The position numbers and the translations under genes are program-made. This document shows positions 17,537 through 25,268 of a DNA stretch of 64,000 bases, piece after piece (positions within the stretch are counted from its first letter, which is position 1; each line of letters opens with the position of its first letter). The notes under the pieces are model-generated. The model made no database searches. It had not been told where the DNA came from and saw only the letters and a program-made list of their open reading frames with translations. This DNA is from Chromobacterium paludis (lineage in GTDB: Bacteria; Pseudomonadota; Gammaproteobacteria; Burkholderiales; Chromobacteriaceae): contig NZ_CP043473.1 of the NCBI RefSeq assembly GCF_008275125.1, positions 1,054,001-1,118,000 on the forward strand. Direction: 5' to 3'.

Positions 17537-18922
17537 ATGATCCGTACCCGTTTCGCTCCCAGCCCCACTGGCTATCTCCATATCGGCGGCGTGCGCACCG
17601 CGCTGTTTTCCTGGGCTTACGCCCGCAAGAATAACGGCGTGTTCGTGCTGCGCATCGAAGACACCGACCTGGAGCGCTCCACGCCGGAATCGGTGAAGGC
17701 GATCCTGGACGGCATGCACTGGGTGGGCCTGGACTATGACGAAGGTCCGTTCTACCAGACGCAACGTTTTGATCGTTACAAGGAAGTGATCCAGCAGCTG
17801 CTGGCCTCCGGCCACGCCTACCATTGCTATTGCAGCAAGGAAGAGCTGGAAGCGATGCGCGCCGAACAGGAAGCGCGCGGCGACAAGCCGCGCTACGACC
17901 GCCGCTGGCGTCCGGAAGCCGGCAAGACCCTGCCGGCCATCCCGGAAGGCGTGCAGCCGGTGGTGCGCTTCAAGACCCCGCTGTCCGGCGTGGTGGCCTG
18001 GGACGACGCGGTCAAGGGCCGCATCGAGATTTCCAATGAGGAACTGGACGACCTGATCATCGCCCGTCCGGACGGCAGCCCCACCTATAACTTCTGCGTG
18101 GTGGTGGACGACTGGGACATGCAGATCACGCACGTGATCCGCGGCGACGACCACGTCAACAACACCCCGCGCCAGATCAACATCCTGCAGGCGCTGAACG
18201 CGCCGCTGCCGGTGTACGGCCACCTGCCGATGATCCTGAATGAAGACGGCCAGAAGATGTCCAAGCGCCGCGATGCGGTCAGCGTGGTGGACTACGCCGA
18301 CAAGGGCATCCTGCCGGAAGCGCTGCTGAACTATCTGGCGCGCCTGGGCTGGGGCCACGGCGACGACGAATTCTTCTCCATGGAGCAGTTCGTCGAATGG
18401 TTCAGCCTGGAGGCGGTGAGCCCGTCGGCCAGCCGCTTCAACCATGAAAAATTCATGTGGCTGAACGCGCAGCACATCAAGGCCGCCGACAATGGCCGTC
18501 TGGCCGAGCTGATCGCGCCGCGCCTGGCCGCAGCCAATGTCGATACCGCCAGCGGTCCGGCCGTAGTCGACGTGCTGGCGCTGGTCAAGGAGCGGGTGCA
18601 GGACCTGAACGCGCTGGCGCTGGAAGTGGATTACTTCTACAAGAAGCGCGAGCCGGCCGCCGCCGACGTGGAAAAGCACCTGGCCGGCGACGCCGTGGCG
18701 CGCATGGGCCGTTTCGCCGACCGTCTGGCCGAGCTGGAAGCCTGGACCGCTGAGTCTATCCACGAGCTGTTCAAGCCGTTCTGCGCCGAGGAAGGCATCA
18801 AGATGGGCCAGCTGGGCATGCCGCTGCGCGTGCTGGTGTGCGGCACCACGCAGACGCCGTCGGTGGACGCCGTGCTGGCCTTGATCGGCAAGGACGAAGT
18901 GCTGCGCCGCATCCGCGGCTGA
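17537..18922 (+). CDS. gltX: Glutamyl-tRNA synthetase
   Basis: The protein has 461 residues. It charges tRNA-Glu with glutamate in the cytosol. The class-I HIGH signature is PSPTGYLHIGG (9-19) and the KMSKR loop is in DGQKMSKRRDAVSV. FVLRIEDTDLERS and the helical anticodon-binding C-terminus are present. Codon use is strongly biased to C/G endings, as expected for a highly expressed gene. The gene stands alone between terminators. Confidence 0.98.
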   Translation: MIRTRFAPSPTGYLHIGGVRTALFSWAYARKNNGVFVLRIEDTDLERSTPESVKAILDGMHWVGLDYDEGPFYQTQRFDRYKEVIQQLLASGHAYHCYCSKEELEAMRAEQEARGDKPRYDRRWRPEAGKTLPAIPEGVQPVVRFKTPLSGVVAWDDAVKGRIEISNEELDDLIIARPDGSPTYNFCVVVDDWDMQITHVIRGDDHVNNTPRQINILQALNAPLPVYGHLPMILNEDGQKMSKRRDAVSVVDYADKGILPEALLNYLARLGWGHGDDEFFSMEQFVEWFSLEAVSPSASRFNHEKFMWLNAQHIKAADNGRLAELIAPRLAAANVDTASGPAVVDVLALVKERVQDLNALALEVDYFYKKREPAAADVEKHLAGDAVARMGRFADRLAELEAWTAESIHELFKPFCAEEGIKMGQLGMPLRVLVCGTTQTPSVDAVLALIGKDEVLRRIRG

Positions 18923-18945
18923 TGGCTTGATTCGGCTTGCCGCAT

Positions 18946-18981
18946 GACAAACGCCCCGCAAGGACTTGCGGGGCGTTTGTC
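18946..18981. terminator. Bidirectional hairpin terminator after gltX
   Basis: Perfect 15-bp arms GACAAACGCCCCGCA and TGCGGGGCGTTTGTC around a 6-base loop lie between gltX and a convergent gene. Confidence 0.75.
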
Positions 18982-19000
18982 ATGGTGAGGGTGCCTGCGC

Positions 19001-19453
19001 TCAGGGCAGGGCGGCGGCGATTTCTCGCGCGGTGGCGTAATAGGCCTGGAAGTGGGTCAGGTCTGCCTGGGCGCGCGAGGCGTCGTGGCGGGAGATGAAG
19101 TCCGCCAGCGCGGCGGCGTGGTGGACGCAGGGGATCAGTCCGGCGCCGCCTTCGACGAAGTCCAGCATGGCGTCCAGCTGCGGCCCCCATTCGCTGGCAA
19201 GCTGCTGGACGCAGTCCGCCAGTTCGCCGTCGTATTCGGCCAGCATGGCCAGCACATGGCTGCCGCGCGAATCTGGCTCCGGTTGCAGATTGGGCGAGGC
19301 GCGATCCAACAGCAAGAGCCGCGCGAAATGCATGACGCCCATCAGATCCAGCGCGCGGTTCAGCGTGGCCTGGCTGGCTTGTATCGTCTGCAGCAATTGT
19401 TCGGGTTCGGCGTCTTGCCGCAGGGGCAGCATCAGGGTGAGCGGGGTGGCCAT
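19001..19453 (-). CDS. Unknown soluble protein
   Basis: The protein has 150 residues with no signal peptide or membrane span. It has a compact alpha/beta texture with MGVMHFARLLLLDRASPNLQ, then SHVLAMLAEYDGELADCVQQ and a late CVHHAAALADFISRHDA. The pattern of an N-terminal HFAR strand and a later EYDG strand recalls small ferredoxin-like-fold (Dyp/EthD-like) proteins, but I cannot name the family. It is convergent with gltX. Function unknown. Confidence 0.7.
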   Translation of the reverse strand: MATPLTLMLPLRQDAEPEQLLQTIQASQATLNRALDLMGVMHFARLLLLDRASPNLQPEPDSRGSHVLAMLAEYDGELADCVQQLASEWGPQLDAMLDFVEGGAGLIPCVHHAAALADFISRHDASRAQADLTHFQAYYATAREIAAALP

Positions 19454-19552
19454 GGCGCCTCCGGTTGGCTAGGGTCTGAACTTGACCATAGGCCAGCCGG
19501 CGCGTTGCGTCACATGGGGGAATTACTTAACATCAGGCGGCGCTGATTTTCA

Positions 19553-19933
19553 TCAGCGGCGCAGCAGCTGCCAGCTGGCGATCCCCGCCATGGTCATCAG
19601 CAGTGAGCCGCTGACATGCACGGCGATGGCGGTCAGCGCCGGTATTAATTGGCCCTGGCGCAGCAAGTCCACCACTTCGGCAGAGAAGGTGGAAAACGTG
19701 GTCAGGCCGCCGCAGAAGCCGGTCACGATCAACAGCCGCCACAGCGGGGACAGGCTGGGCAAATCGGCGAAGAAGGCCACGGCCAGGCCGATGAGGTAGC
19801 CGCCCAACAGGTTGGCGGCCAGCGTGCCGGGCGGCAGGGCGGGAAACAGGCTATTGAGGCGCAGGCCCAGGAACCAGCGCAGCACGGCGCCGCCGGCGGC
19901 GCCGATGGCGATGGCCAGGATGGATTTCCACAT
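19553..19933 (-). CDS. crcB: Fluoride exporter CrcB/Fluc
   Basis: The protein has 126 residues and four membrane spans. It is a dual-topology fluoride channel protecting the cytoplasm. Hallmarks: [23 protein letters not shown] with the pore Asn41, and [13 protein letters not shown] (72-84) with the Phe/Ser fluoride-track residues. The 70 bases upstream show no recognisable fluoride riboswitch. It lies downstream of the roadblock/GTPase operon with a 70-base gap. Confidence 0.95.
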   Translation of the reverse strand: MWKSILAIAIGAAGGAVLRWFLGLRLNSLFPALPPGTLAANLLGGYLIGLAVAFFADLPSLSPLWRLLIVTGFCGGLTTFSTFSAEVVDLLRQGQLIPALTAIAVHVSGSLLMTMAGIASWQLLRR

Positions 19934-20003
19934 GATGGCGGGTCAAAAAGCAGCTAAATGCGCATTTTGCCCGGCCGCGCCGCCGGCGTACAGCCCCGCG
20001 CTT

Positions 20004-20366
20004 TCACAGGATTTCAGCGATGGATTTGGCCGCGCGCTTGGCGTCCAGGAAGATCAGGCCCAGTTTGGCTTCCTTGCGCGCGATCACCGCCAGCACGGCG
20101 TCGCGGCTGGCGTGGCTCATCAGGATGTAACCATTGTCGCCCTTGACCATGACCTGCTCCAGCTCGCCGCGCGCCAGTTCGCGCGCGGTGCGCTCGCCCA
20201 GCGACAGCATGGCGGCGGCCATGGCGCCCACCCGGTCCTCGTCCACGTCCTGCGGCAGCAGCGCCGCCATGGTCAGGCCGTCGGCCGAAATGATGGCGGA
20301 GGCCTCGATGTCGGCGGAGGCGCCGTTGAGGTCCTTCAGTATGGATTTGAGCATTTGTTCACGCAT
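20004..20366 (-). CDS. Roadblock/LC7-domain protein (MglB-like), last gene of GTPase operon
   Basis: The protein has 120 residues from the ATG at 20366, with GGAG 9 bases upstream. It is a single roadblock/LC7 domain: MLKSILKDLNGASADIEASA, then IISADGLTMAALLPQDVDED, GAMAAAMLSLGERTARELAR and VMVKGDNGYILMSHASRDAV. Such proteins dimerise and serve as activating or anchoring partners of Ras-like GTPases (MglB for MglA). The small GTPase two genes upstream is the expected partner. The preceding gene appears to hold a second roadblock-like domain. Confidence 0.88.
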   Translation of the reverse strand: MREQMLKSILKDLNGASADIEASAIISADGLTMAALLPQDVDEDRVGAMAAAMLSLGERTARELARGELEQVMVKGDNGYILMSHASRDAVLAVIARKEAKLGLIFLDAKRAAKSIAEIL

Positions 20367-20383
20367 GGTGCATTCTCCGGGGT

Positions 20384-21016
20384 TTAGGCGTAGCGACGCG
20401 CCAGCAGCTCCACCAGCGTCACGAAGTGCTGGTCTTGCAGCCGAGGCGCGCCGCCTATGATCAGGACGAAAGACTGCTGGCCGATGTAGAGCGGGTAGAA
20501 GGCCAGCTCGCTGGCGCCGGCTGGATTGGCCACTGCCCAGGCCGAGCTGCCCAGCTGCAGGTGTTGTTGCAGCAGCAGGGCGTGGCGACGGCCCAGGCTG
20601 GCGATGTCGCCGGCCAGCGCGGCCACTTCTTCCGCGGTTTCGTGGTGGAAGCCCGCCGCGGCGTAGTAGAGGCCGTTGTCGTCGGCCAGCATGGCGCGGC
20701 CGCAATCAGACAGGGCGGCCAGCACCGGCGGCAGCTGGCTTTCCAGATTGCCGCCCAGCGGCGGGCGCGGCGCTTCGGTTCCATGGACAAAGTCCAGCCG
20801 CTGCAAGCGGTAGAGGGCGTCCAGGGCGGCTTCCGCGTCGCCGTCGCACCACTCGGCCAATAGGTCCCGCGTCAAGGGCACGCTGTGTCCCAGGCGCAGG
20901 ATTTGCGACAACAGCCGGCGGGCCAGGGTCTTCTCCTGGCTAGCCACGGCAAAGTAAGCGCCGGCCGGCGTCGCCATCGGGTACAGGCTGTCGTTGAGTT
21001 TCAGCGTCTCGTCCAT
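20384..21016 (-). CDS. Winged-helix-like plus roadblock-like protein
   Basis: The protein has 210 residues from the ATG at 21016; GGAGG precedes it inside the end of the GTPase gene, whose stop is 1 base away. Residues 25-75 look like a small helical or winged-helix unit (LARRLLSQILRLGHSVPLTR, then ALDALYRLQRLDFVHG). From about residue 95 the pattern is MglB-like: an Asp-Asp-Asn-Gly turn in RAMLADDNGLYYAAAGFHHE, then EEVAALAGDIASLGRRHALL and a late strand SFVLIIGGAPR. I infer a divergent roadblock domain; a profile search would be needed to confirm it. Confidence 0.6.
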   Translation of the reverse strand: MDETLKLNDSLYPMATPAGAYFAVASQEKTLARRLLSQILRLGHSVPLTRDLLAEWCDGDAEAALDALYRLQRLDFVHGTEAPRPPLGGNLESQLPPVLAALSDCGRAMLADDNGLYYAAAGFHHETAEEVAALAGDIASLGRRHALLLQQHLQLGSSAWAVANPAGASELAFYPLYIGQQSFVLIIGGAPRLQDQHFVTLVELLARRYA

Positions 21017-21017
21017 C

Positions 21018-21560
21018 TCATGCCTCCAGGCCTGGGTCGACGCAATACAGCAGCGCCAGCACCAGCTGCTTGATGTCCTCGCGGCGGCGGCAGTCCACTT
21101 CGAATACCGGCGGGCGCAGGCCGAAGCGCGCCAGCAGCAAGGCATAAGATTCGGCGTCCGGCGCGGGCTGCAGGTCGGTCTTGCTCAGGCCCACCACCAG
21201 CGGCGCCCGGCTCAGCAGTGGCTGGAACGCTTTCAGGAAGAACTGCAAGTCCTTGGCTGGGTTGGGGCGGGTATTGTCCAGCAGCAGCACCAGGCCGATG
21301 CCGCCGCAGCTGACGATGTCCCACATGAAGTTGAAGCGCTCCTGGCCGGGGGTGCCGTACAGGTGCACCTTGCAGTCCTGGTCCAGCCGCAGCACGCCGT
21401 AATCCAGCGCGACCGTGGTCTCGCCCTTGCGGCGCAGCGTCATGTCGGAGGCGGCGGCGTCGGTGCGCACCGGCTCGATGTCGCTGATCGCCGCGATGGC
21501 GGTGGTTTTGCCGGCGCCAACCGGCCCGGCGAAGATGATCTTGTTGTCGTGGCTTGGCAT
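21018..21560 (-). CDS. Small Ras-like GTPase (MglA-like)
   Basis: The protein has 180 residues from the ATG at 21560. P-loop GPVGAGKTT (12-20), a likely switch I Thr in GETTVALDYG, the switch II motif YGTPGQERF (68-76) and the guanine-specificity motif LSKTDL (125-130, standing for NKxD) are all present in Ras order. The usual DxxG is GTPG, as in the bacterial ATP_bind_1/SRPRB-like group that pairs with roadblock proteins. It probably cycles GTP with one or both downstream roadblock proteins as regulators. No lipid-attachment signal is visible. Confidence 0.88.
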   Translation of the reverse strand: MPSHDNKIIFAGPVGAGKTTAIAAISDIEPVRTDAAASDMTLRRKGETTVALDYGVLRLDQDCKVHLYGTPGQERFNFMWDIVSCGGIGLVLLLDNTRPNPAKDLQFFLKAFQPLLSRAPLVVGLSKTDLQPAPDAESYALLLARFGLRPPVFEVDCRRREDIKQLVLALLYCVDPGLEA

Positions 21561-21580
21561 GGGGTAAGGGTCCTGAAGGC

Positions 21581-22645
21581 TCACAGGCCGGTAATCTTGC
21601 GCAGCAGGCGCGACAGCAGGCCTGCGCTCTCTGGGGCGGGCGCGACGGCGGGCGGGCGCGGAGGCCTCCGGATGGGAGCGGAGGACATGATGCGCAAAGT
21701 CTCTTCGCCGCGGATTTCCAGCGCGCCTATGCAATAGGCGGCGGCGAGGAAGTCGAACAGCTTGGTCGGGGGCACGCGCAGCAGGCGGGCGATGAGACGC
21801 AGGTTGACCGGCGTGCGGGCCAGCAGCGCGCTGATGCGGCAGGCATCCGCAATCGGCGCCAGGCGGGTGAGGTTGGGCCAGTAGCGCAGGCGCAAGGCGG
21901 TATCGGCCTGAATCTGACGCAGCAAGCGCCCGCGCGAGGTCCAGATCGCCAGCTGCCACAACAGCGGTTTCAGCGGACGGGGCGGCGTGGCCTGAGGCAA
22001 CGGCGCCAGCGTTTGCGGCTGGATGGCGATGGTTTCCTCTTGACACAGTTCGCGCAGCCTGTCCTCGGTGCAGAGCAGGCGCGCCAGGCCCTGGCTGCCC
22101 TCGATGGCCAGCACGGGCGCGCCGTCTGCCAGGATCAGCGCGTCCTGGCCTTGCCGTTGCAGCAGGCAGGCCTGGCCCAGCAAGCCGTTCGCGGCGTCAA
22201 AGCGCTCGATGCGGGAGGGGGCGGCGCGCGGCGGCGCGGCCGGCGCGGAGGCGCTTGGCGGCGGGGTCCAGTCGCGCGGCGCGCCGCTTGGGGCATGGCG
22301 CAGCTCGCTCAACAGCGGGAACAGCTTTTCCATGCGCAGCGGCTTCAGCAGGATGGGCGCGGGCGCCTGTTCGGGGGCGCTGATGGTGACGATGGCGGCC
22401 GGCAGCCGGGGGTGCGCCTGGCGGAAGCGTTGCCAGGCGGGCCAGCCTTCTCCGTCTATGTCCACCAAGGCGAGCTGCGGCTCGGCGTCGGGGCTGTCGG
22501 CGGCCAGCCGATAGCGCAAGGCGCCGTGCATTTTGAAGGCGAGCCTGAGCAGGGCCTGCTTGCGTTCGTCCATGCCGGCGGTCAGCACGGTGATGGGGGT
22601 GTCGACGGGGCGCAGCAGGCGGGTGGCGTCAAGCGGCAAGTCCAC
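21581..22645 (-). CDS. Receiver-like protein with helical C-terminal domain, unknown
   Basis: The protein has 354 residues from a GTG at 22645 with AAGGA 10 bases upstream; it overlaps the preceding gene by 17 bases, so coupling is likely. Residues ~15-115 resemble a receiver fold (ITVLTAGMDERKQALLRLAF, then PQLALVDIDGEGWPAWQRFR and ILLKPLRMEKLFPLLSEL), where VDID holds a potential phospho-Asp and LLKP a Lys. A Pro/Ala linker follows, then a helical domain from about residue 190 with a wHTH-like end (NLRLIARLLRVPPTKLFDFL). There is no recognised output domain. It may be an adaptor in the GTPase system. Confidence 0.55.
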   Translation of the reverse strand: MDLPLDATRLLRPVDTPITVLTAGMDERKQALLRLAFKMHGALRYRLAADSPDAEPQLALVDIDGEGWPAWQRFRQAHPRLPAAIVTISAPEQAPAPILLKPLRMEKLFPLLSELRHAPSGAPRDWTPPPSASAPAAPPRAAPSRIERFDAANGLLGQACLLQRQGQDALILADGAPVLAIEGSQGLARLLCTEDRLRELCQEETIAIQPQTLAPLPQATPPRPLKPLLWQLAIWTSRGRLLRQIQADTALRLRYWPNLTRLAPIADACRISALLARTPVNLRLIARLLRVPPTKLFDFLAAAYCIGALEIRGEETLRIMSSAPIRRPPRPPAVAPAPESAGLLSRLLRKITGL

Positions 22646-24053
22646 GGTGCCGGCGTCCTTGCATGGATTGGACAAATGCGCTCAAGGTCAGCGTGATCTC
22701 ACCGGGCGGCTGCCGGCCGTCTTCTTCCATTCGGCGTAGCAGCCAGGTGAAACGCGGCAGATCGTCCTGCTTCTCATACAGCTCCAGCAGGAGCGGATAC
22801 AGCGTGGCGTCTTCGGGCGAGGCCAGAATCGCCAGCTCCAGCGTCTTGCAGGCCTGATCGGTTTGCCCGTATTCGAGATAGCGTTCGGCCTCGCGCAATG
22901 GGTCGGGCTGGTCGTCTGTTGCCGCTGTGGCGGTGGGTTCCACCAGGCGAAGCCGCGTTTTGGCGGCGCGGACGGCGGCGGGCGGGGCATAGCCGGCTTG
23001 GCGGCCGATTCTTTCCAGTTCGGGCCGGTCCGGTCGGCCTGCCAGCTGTTTCAGCACTGGATGGCTTCCCATCACCAGGCCGGCATGCACCAGCTGTTCC
23101 TTCAGCCGCGCGCCGTAAGGCCCGAGCGCCACGTGGAAGTGCCAGAGCGTGCGGCAATAGCCGTCCAGGTCTCGTTGCTGGTAGTGCACGTAAAGCGCGT
23201 CCAGCCGGTGCGATAGCGAGCCGGGACGCAGTTGCAGGATGCCCTCCAGCACCGGCAGCGCATGGCGGAAGTCTCGACAGGACAACAGGATGCGCGCTTG
23301 CCGCTCGCTGGGCAGCAGGCTGGAGACGACTTCGCGCTCGATGCGGCTGAGCGCGTCCAGGGGCCGAGAGCCTTCGACCAGCGCGGCCAGGGTGAGCGGC
23401 GCGCCGCGACTGGCCAACGTTGGCGCTGGCGCCGACGCGCTCTCCGGCGGGGCGTCCGCCGCGGGCGGCAGGACGATGGTTTCAATCGCATCGCCCAGCA
23501 GGTTTGCCAGCTCCAGCATGCCCAGGCCCAGGCGCTGCTCGGCCAGCAGCCGCAGGTCCAGATTGTTGAAGTCCTGGCGCAGGCCCTGCAGCACGGCTTC
23601 TTCCAGCTGGGCCCGGTCCAGCAAGGCCTGATCGTGCAGGCTGGCCAGGGTGTCGGCGTAGTCGTGGATCTGCCCCAGCTGCAAATAGAGTTCCGCCAGC
23701 CGCTGCAAATGCTTGCGCGAGTGGCTGGCGTATTGTTCGACATAGGCGCGCAAGGCTTGGGCGGCATTCTCCAGCTGGCCGAATTCGACGAACACTTCCA
23801 CCTCGGTCAGGGCGTCCACCGCGTCGACTTCATAGTTCAGGGTTTCCGCCAGGCCGGCGGCGAGCGGTGCTTGCGGCGCTTCGGCCGCGGGGCGGACCGG
23901 GGGGGCGGCTGGGCCGCAGGCGCGCGCTGCAGGCCGGCGCAAGCGGGACAGCATGGCGAGCCAAGCGGCGAGGCCGCCGGTCAGCGCCGCCAGCGTCAGC
24001 CAGCCGGCGCGGGCGTGGGCGAAGACCAGATCGCTCCAGGAGGCGGCGTTCAT
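22629..24053 (-). CDS. Membrane-anchored TPR-type protein
   Basis: The protein has 474 residues. The start ATG at 24053 shares bases with the TGA of the upstream gene (ATGA). One membrane span (GWLTLAALTGGLAAWLAMLS) lies near the N-terminus. A FimV-like segment follows (EVFVEFGQLENAAQALRAYV), then helical repeats to the end, including a TPR-like unit near residue 420 (AERYLEYGQTDQACKTLELA). The layout, a short membrane anchor and a large cytoplasmic TPR part, suits a scaffold. Within the operon it could localise the GTPase or receiver-like protein at the membrane; that is inference. Confidence 0.65.
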   Translation of the reverse strand: MNAASWSDLVFAHARAGWLTLAALTGGLAAWLAMLSRLRRPAARACGPAAPPVRPAAEAPQAPLAAGLAETLNYEVDAVDALTEVEVFVEFGQLENAAQALRAYVEQYASHSRKHLQRLAELYLQLGQIHDYADTLASLHDQALLDRAQLEEAVLQGLRQDFNNLDLRLLAEQRLGLGMLELANLLGDAIETIVLPPAADAPPESASAPAPTLASRGAPLTLAALVEGSRPLDALSRIEREVVSSLLPSERQARILLSCRDFRHALPVLEGILQLRPGSLSHRLDALYVHYQQRDLDGYCRTLWHFHVALGPYGARLKEQLVHAGLVMGSHPVLKQLAGRPDRPELERIGRQAGYAPPAAVRAAKTRLRLVEPTATAATDDQPDPLREAERYLEYGQTDQACKTLELAILASPEDATLYPLLLELYEKQDDLPRFTWLLRRMEEDGRQPPGEITLTLSAFVQSMQGRRHRGLAA

Positions 24054-24838
24054 GGCTGCAGTTCGTGCTTTTGGCGCAGCGCGTAGTCGTCGCTGCTCAT
24101 GAGGTCGGTGCCGCACTCCAGCCGCTCGAACCAGTCCAGGAATCGGCCCACCATTTCCTTGCCTTGGTAGGAGCCGCCGTGCTGCGGCACCAGCCATTCC
24201 ACGTCCAGCTGGCGCACCATGTTCACCCACAGCCGGCAGGCCTTGTTGTTGGTCATGTAGCGGCGATGGAAGCCTTCCATGTGGCTGTCGCGCAGGTGGC
24301 GGTCAAAGTCCGTCACCGGCAGGCCCGCCTCCTTGCCATCCATCAGGGAGGCGCCGATGTCGCCGGAGAACAGGATTTTGCTGATGGGGTCGTAGATCTG
24401 GAAAAACCCCACCGTGTGCAGATAATGCGCCGGCACGATGCGCAGTTCGCTGCCGCCCAGATTCAGCAGCATGCCCGGTGGCGGGATGGGGATCAGTCTG
24501 CCGTCGGTGGCGCCGCGCACGCAGAAGTGGGGCAGAAAGCGCACCCATTCCTCGGCGATGATGATTTTGGCATCGGTGATCAGCAGCCAGCCATTGGCCG
24601 AGGCGACGATGTCCGGGTCCTGGTGCGAGGCGAAAATGTAACGGGTGCGCGAGGGCAGGAAGTATTCCGCCATTTCCGCCAGCAGGTGCTTGTAGGTCAG
24701 GTTGCCGCCCGGATCGAGCAGGATGCCTTCGCCCTGGTCGATGATGGCGAACTGGTTGGACTGGATGCCTTCGCCTTGCACCAGTTCGGTGAAGGCGATG
24801 CACTTGTGGTTACCGTCGTCGTAAAGCACCTGCGCCAT
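24050..24838 (-). CDS. MBL-fold diiron protein resembling oxygen-binding ODP
   Basis: The protein has 262 residues and is soluble. It has the flavodiiron-type metallo-beta-lactamase fold without a flavodoxin domain. Ligand motifs in order: HQDPD (His72, Asp74, Asp76), PAHYLHTVGFF (His138/His141), FSGDIGAS (Asp160) and VPQHGG (His220). The H-x-D-x-D variant in place of H-x-E-x-D-H matches the diiron oxygen-binding ODP sensors found in signalling settings, and also other COG0426-type proteins. It is the first gene of a tightly coupled operon ending in a GTPase and roadblock proteins, with an FNR box in its promoter. An oxygen-sensing role is inferred. Confidence 0.78.
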   Translation of the reverse strand: MAQVLYDDGNHKCIAFTELVQGEGIQSNQFAIIDQGEGILLDPGGNLTYKHLLAEMAEYFLPSRTRYIFASHQDPDIVASANGWLLITDAKIIIAEEWVRFLPHFCVRGATDGRLIPIPPPGMLLNLGGSELRIVPAHYLHTVGFFQIYDPISKILFSGDIGASLMDGKEAGLPVTDFDRHLRDSHMEGFHRRYMTNNKACRLWVNMVRQLDVEWLVPQHGGSYQGKEMVGRFLDWFERLECGTDLMSSDDYALRQKHELQP

Positions 24839-24895
24839 GATGATCTTTCGTTCAGCAAAACGGGATGTCTCGCGGTGCGCGAGTGTGACAACGGG

Positions 24896-24937
24896 ATATT
24901 AAGAGGAGGCGGCGGCGGGGGTGTTGATGGAAATCAA
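24896..24937 (-). promoter_or_regulatory. Class II FNR/Anr-type promoter of the ODP-GTPase operon
   Basis: TTGAT-GGAA-ATCAA at 24924-24937 is a perfect FNR box. On the minus strand TAATAT (24901-24896) is a good -10. With that -10, transcription would start near 24889 and the FNR box is centred at -41.5, the exact class II position. There is no -35 box, as expected for an activator-dependent promoter. The leader to the ODP start is about 50 bases. Confidence 0.75.
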
Positions 24938-24958
24938 CTTGTCATATCTGGCGGGGCG

Positions 24959-24985
24959 AAAAAAAAAAGAGCCCCAGGGGGGCTC
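24959..24985 (-). terminator. Strong minus-strand terminator upstream of the ODP operon
   Basis: GAGCCCC and GGGGCTC with a 3-base loop, followed on the minus strand by ten T. No annotated gene precedes it on that strand, so it must end an unassigned transcript. Confidence 0.85.
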
Positions 24986-25119
24986 TGAATTGCACCTTCG
25001 CTCAGGTGACCGAATCGCGCGCCGCAATGGCCGCCATTCGATCGCGTCCGGCTCGCTGGCTCCAAGAGTTTCGCGAACTGACCAGGGCATTATGCTGCTG
25101 TGCCAAACCGGGCTGTAGC
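24959..25119 (-). ncRNA. Candidate small RNA ending at the orphan terminator
   Basis: The 430-base gap between the ODP operon and the thioesterase gene has no coding frame with a ribosome site. Reading the minus strand, a TATAAC box at 25131-25126 could start a transcript near 25119. The stretch to the terminator contains hairpins such as CACCT-GAGCGA-AGGTG (24993-25008 region) and AATGG-CGG-CCATT. An RNA of about 160 bases is therefore plausible. It matches no RNA family I can recall (not 6S, SRP, tmRNA or RNase P), and there is no good -35. It could alternatively be a long leader feeding the ODP operon through an attenuator. Confidence 0.3.
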
Positions 25120-25235
25120 GTGATTGTTATAGGCTTTTGTGACGGCATGTAATGGAATGCCGGTCAAATTAACACTTTAGAAAACATTGCGCTCAGAATG
25201 GCCGCTGCGGCTTGATTGGCCGGGGGTTGTGTTTA

Positions 25236-25258
25236 TCATGTCAATGTTTATGACATGA
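25236..25258. promoter_or_regulatory. Operator-like palindrome before the thioesterase gene
   Basis: Perfect 8-bp arms TCATGTCA and TGACATGA with a 7-base centre lie immediately upstream of the AGGAGG ribosome site. The position overlaps the likely promoter or start of transcription, fitting repression, perhaps by a TetR- or GntR-type regulator encoded elsewhere. Confidence 0.5.
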
Positions 25259-25268
25259 GGAGGACGAC

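Noticed and set aside
19934..20003. Possible fluoride riboswitch before crcB
   Set aside because: The region is short and lacks the conserved GGNGAUGG and pseudoknot elements.
24986..25119. 6S, SRP or glycine-riboswitch identity for the candidate small RNA
   Set aside because: None of the characteristic conserved segments of these RNAs could be matched on either strand.
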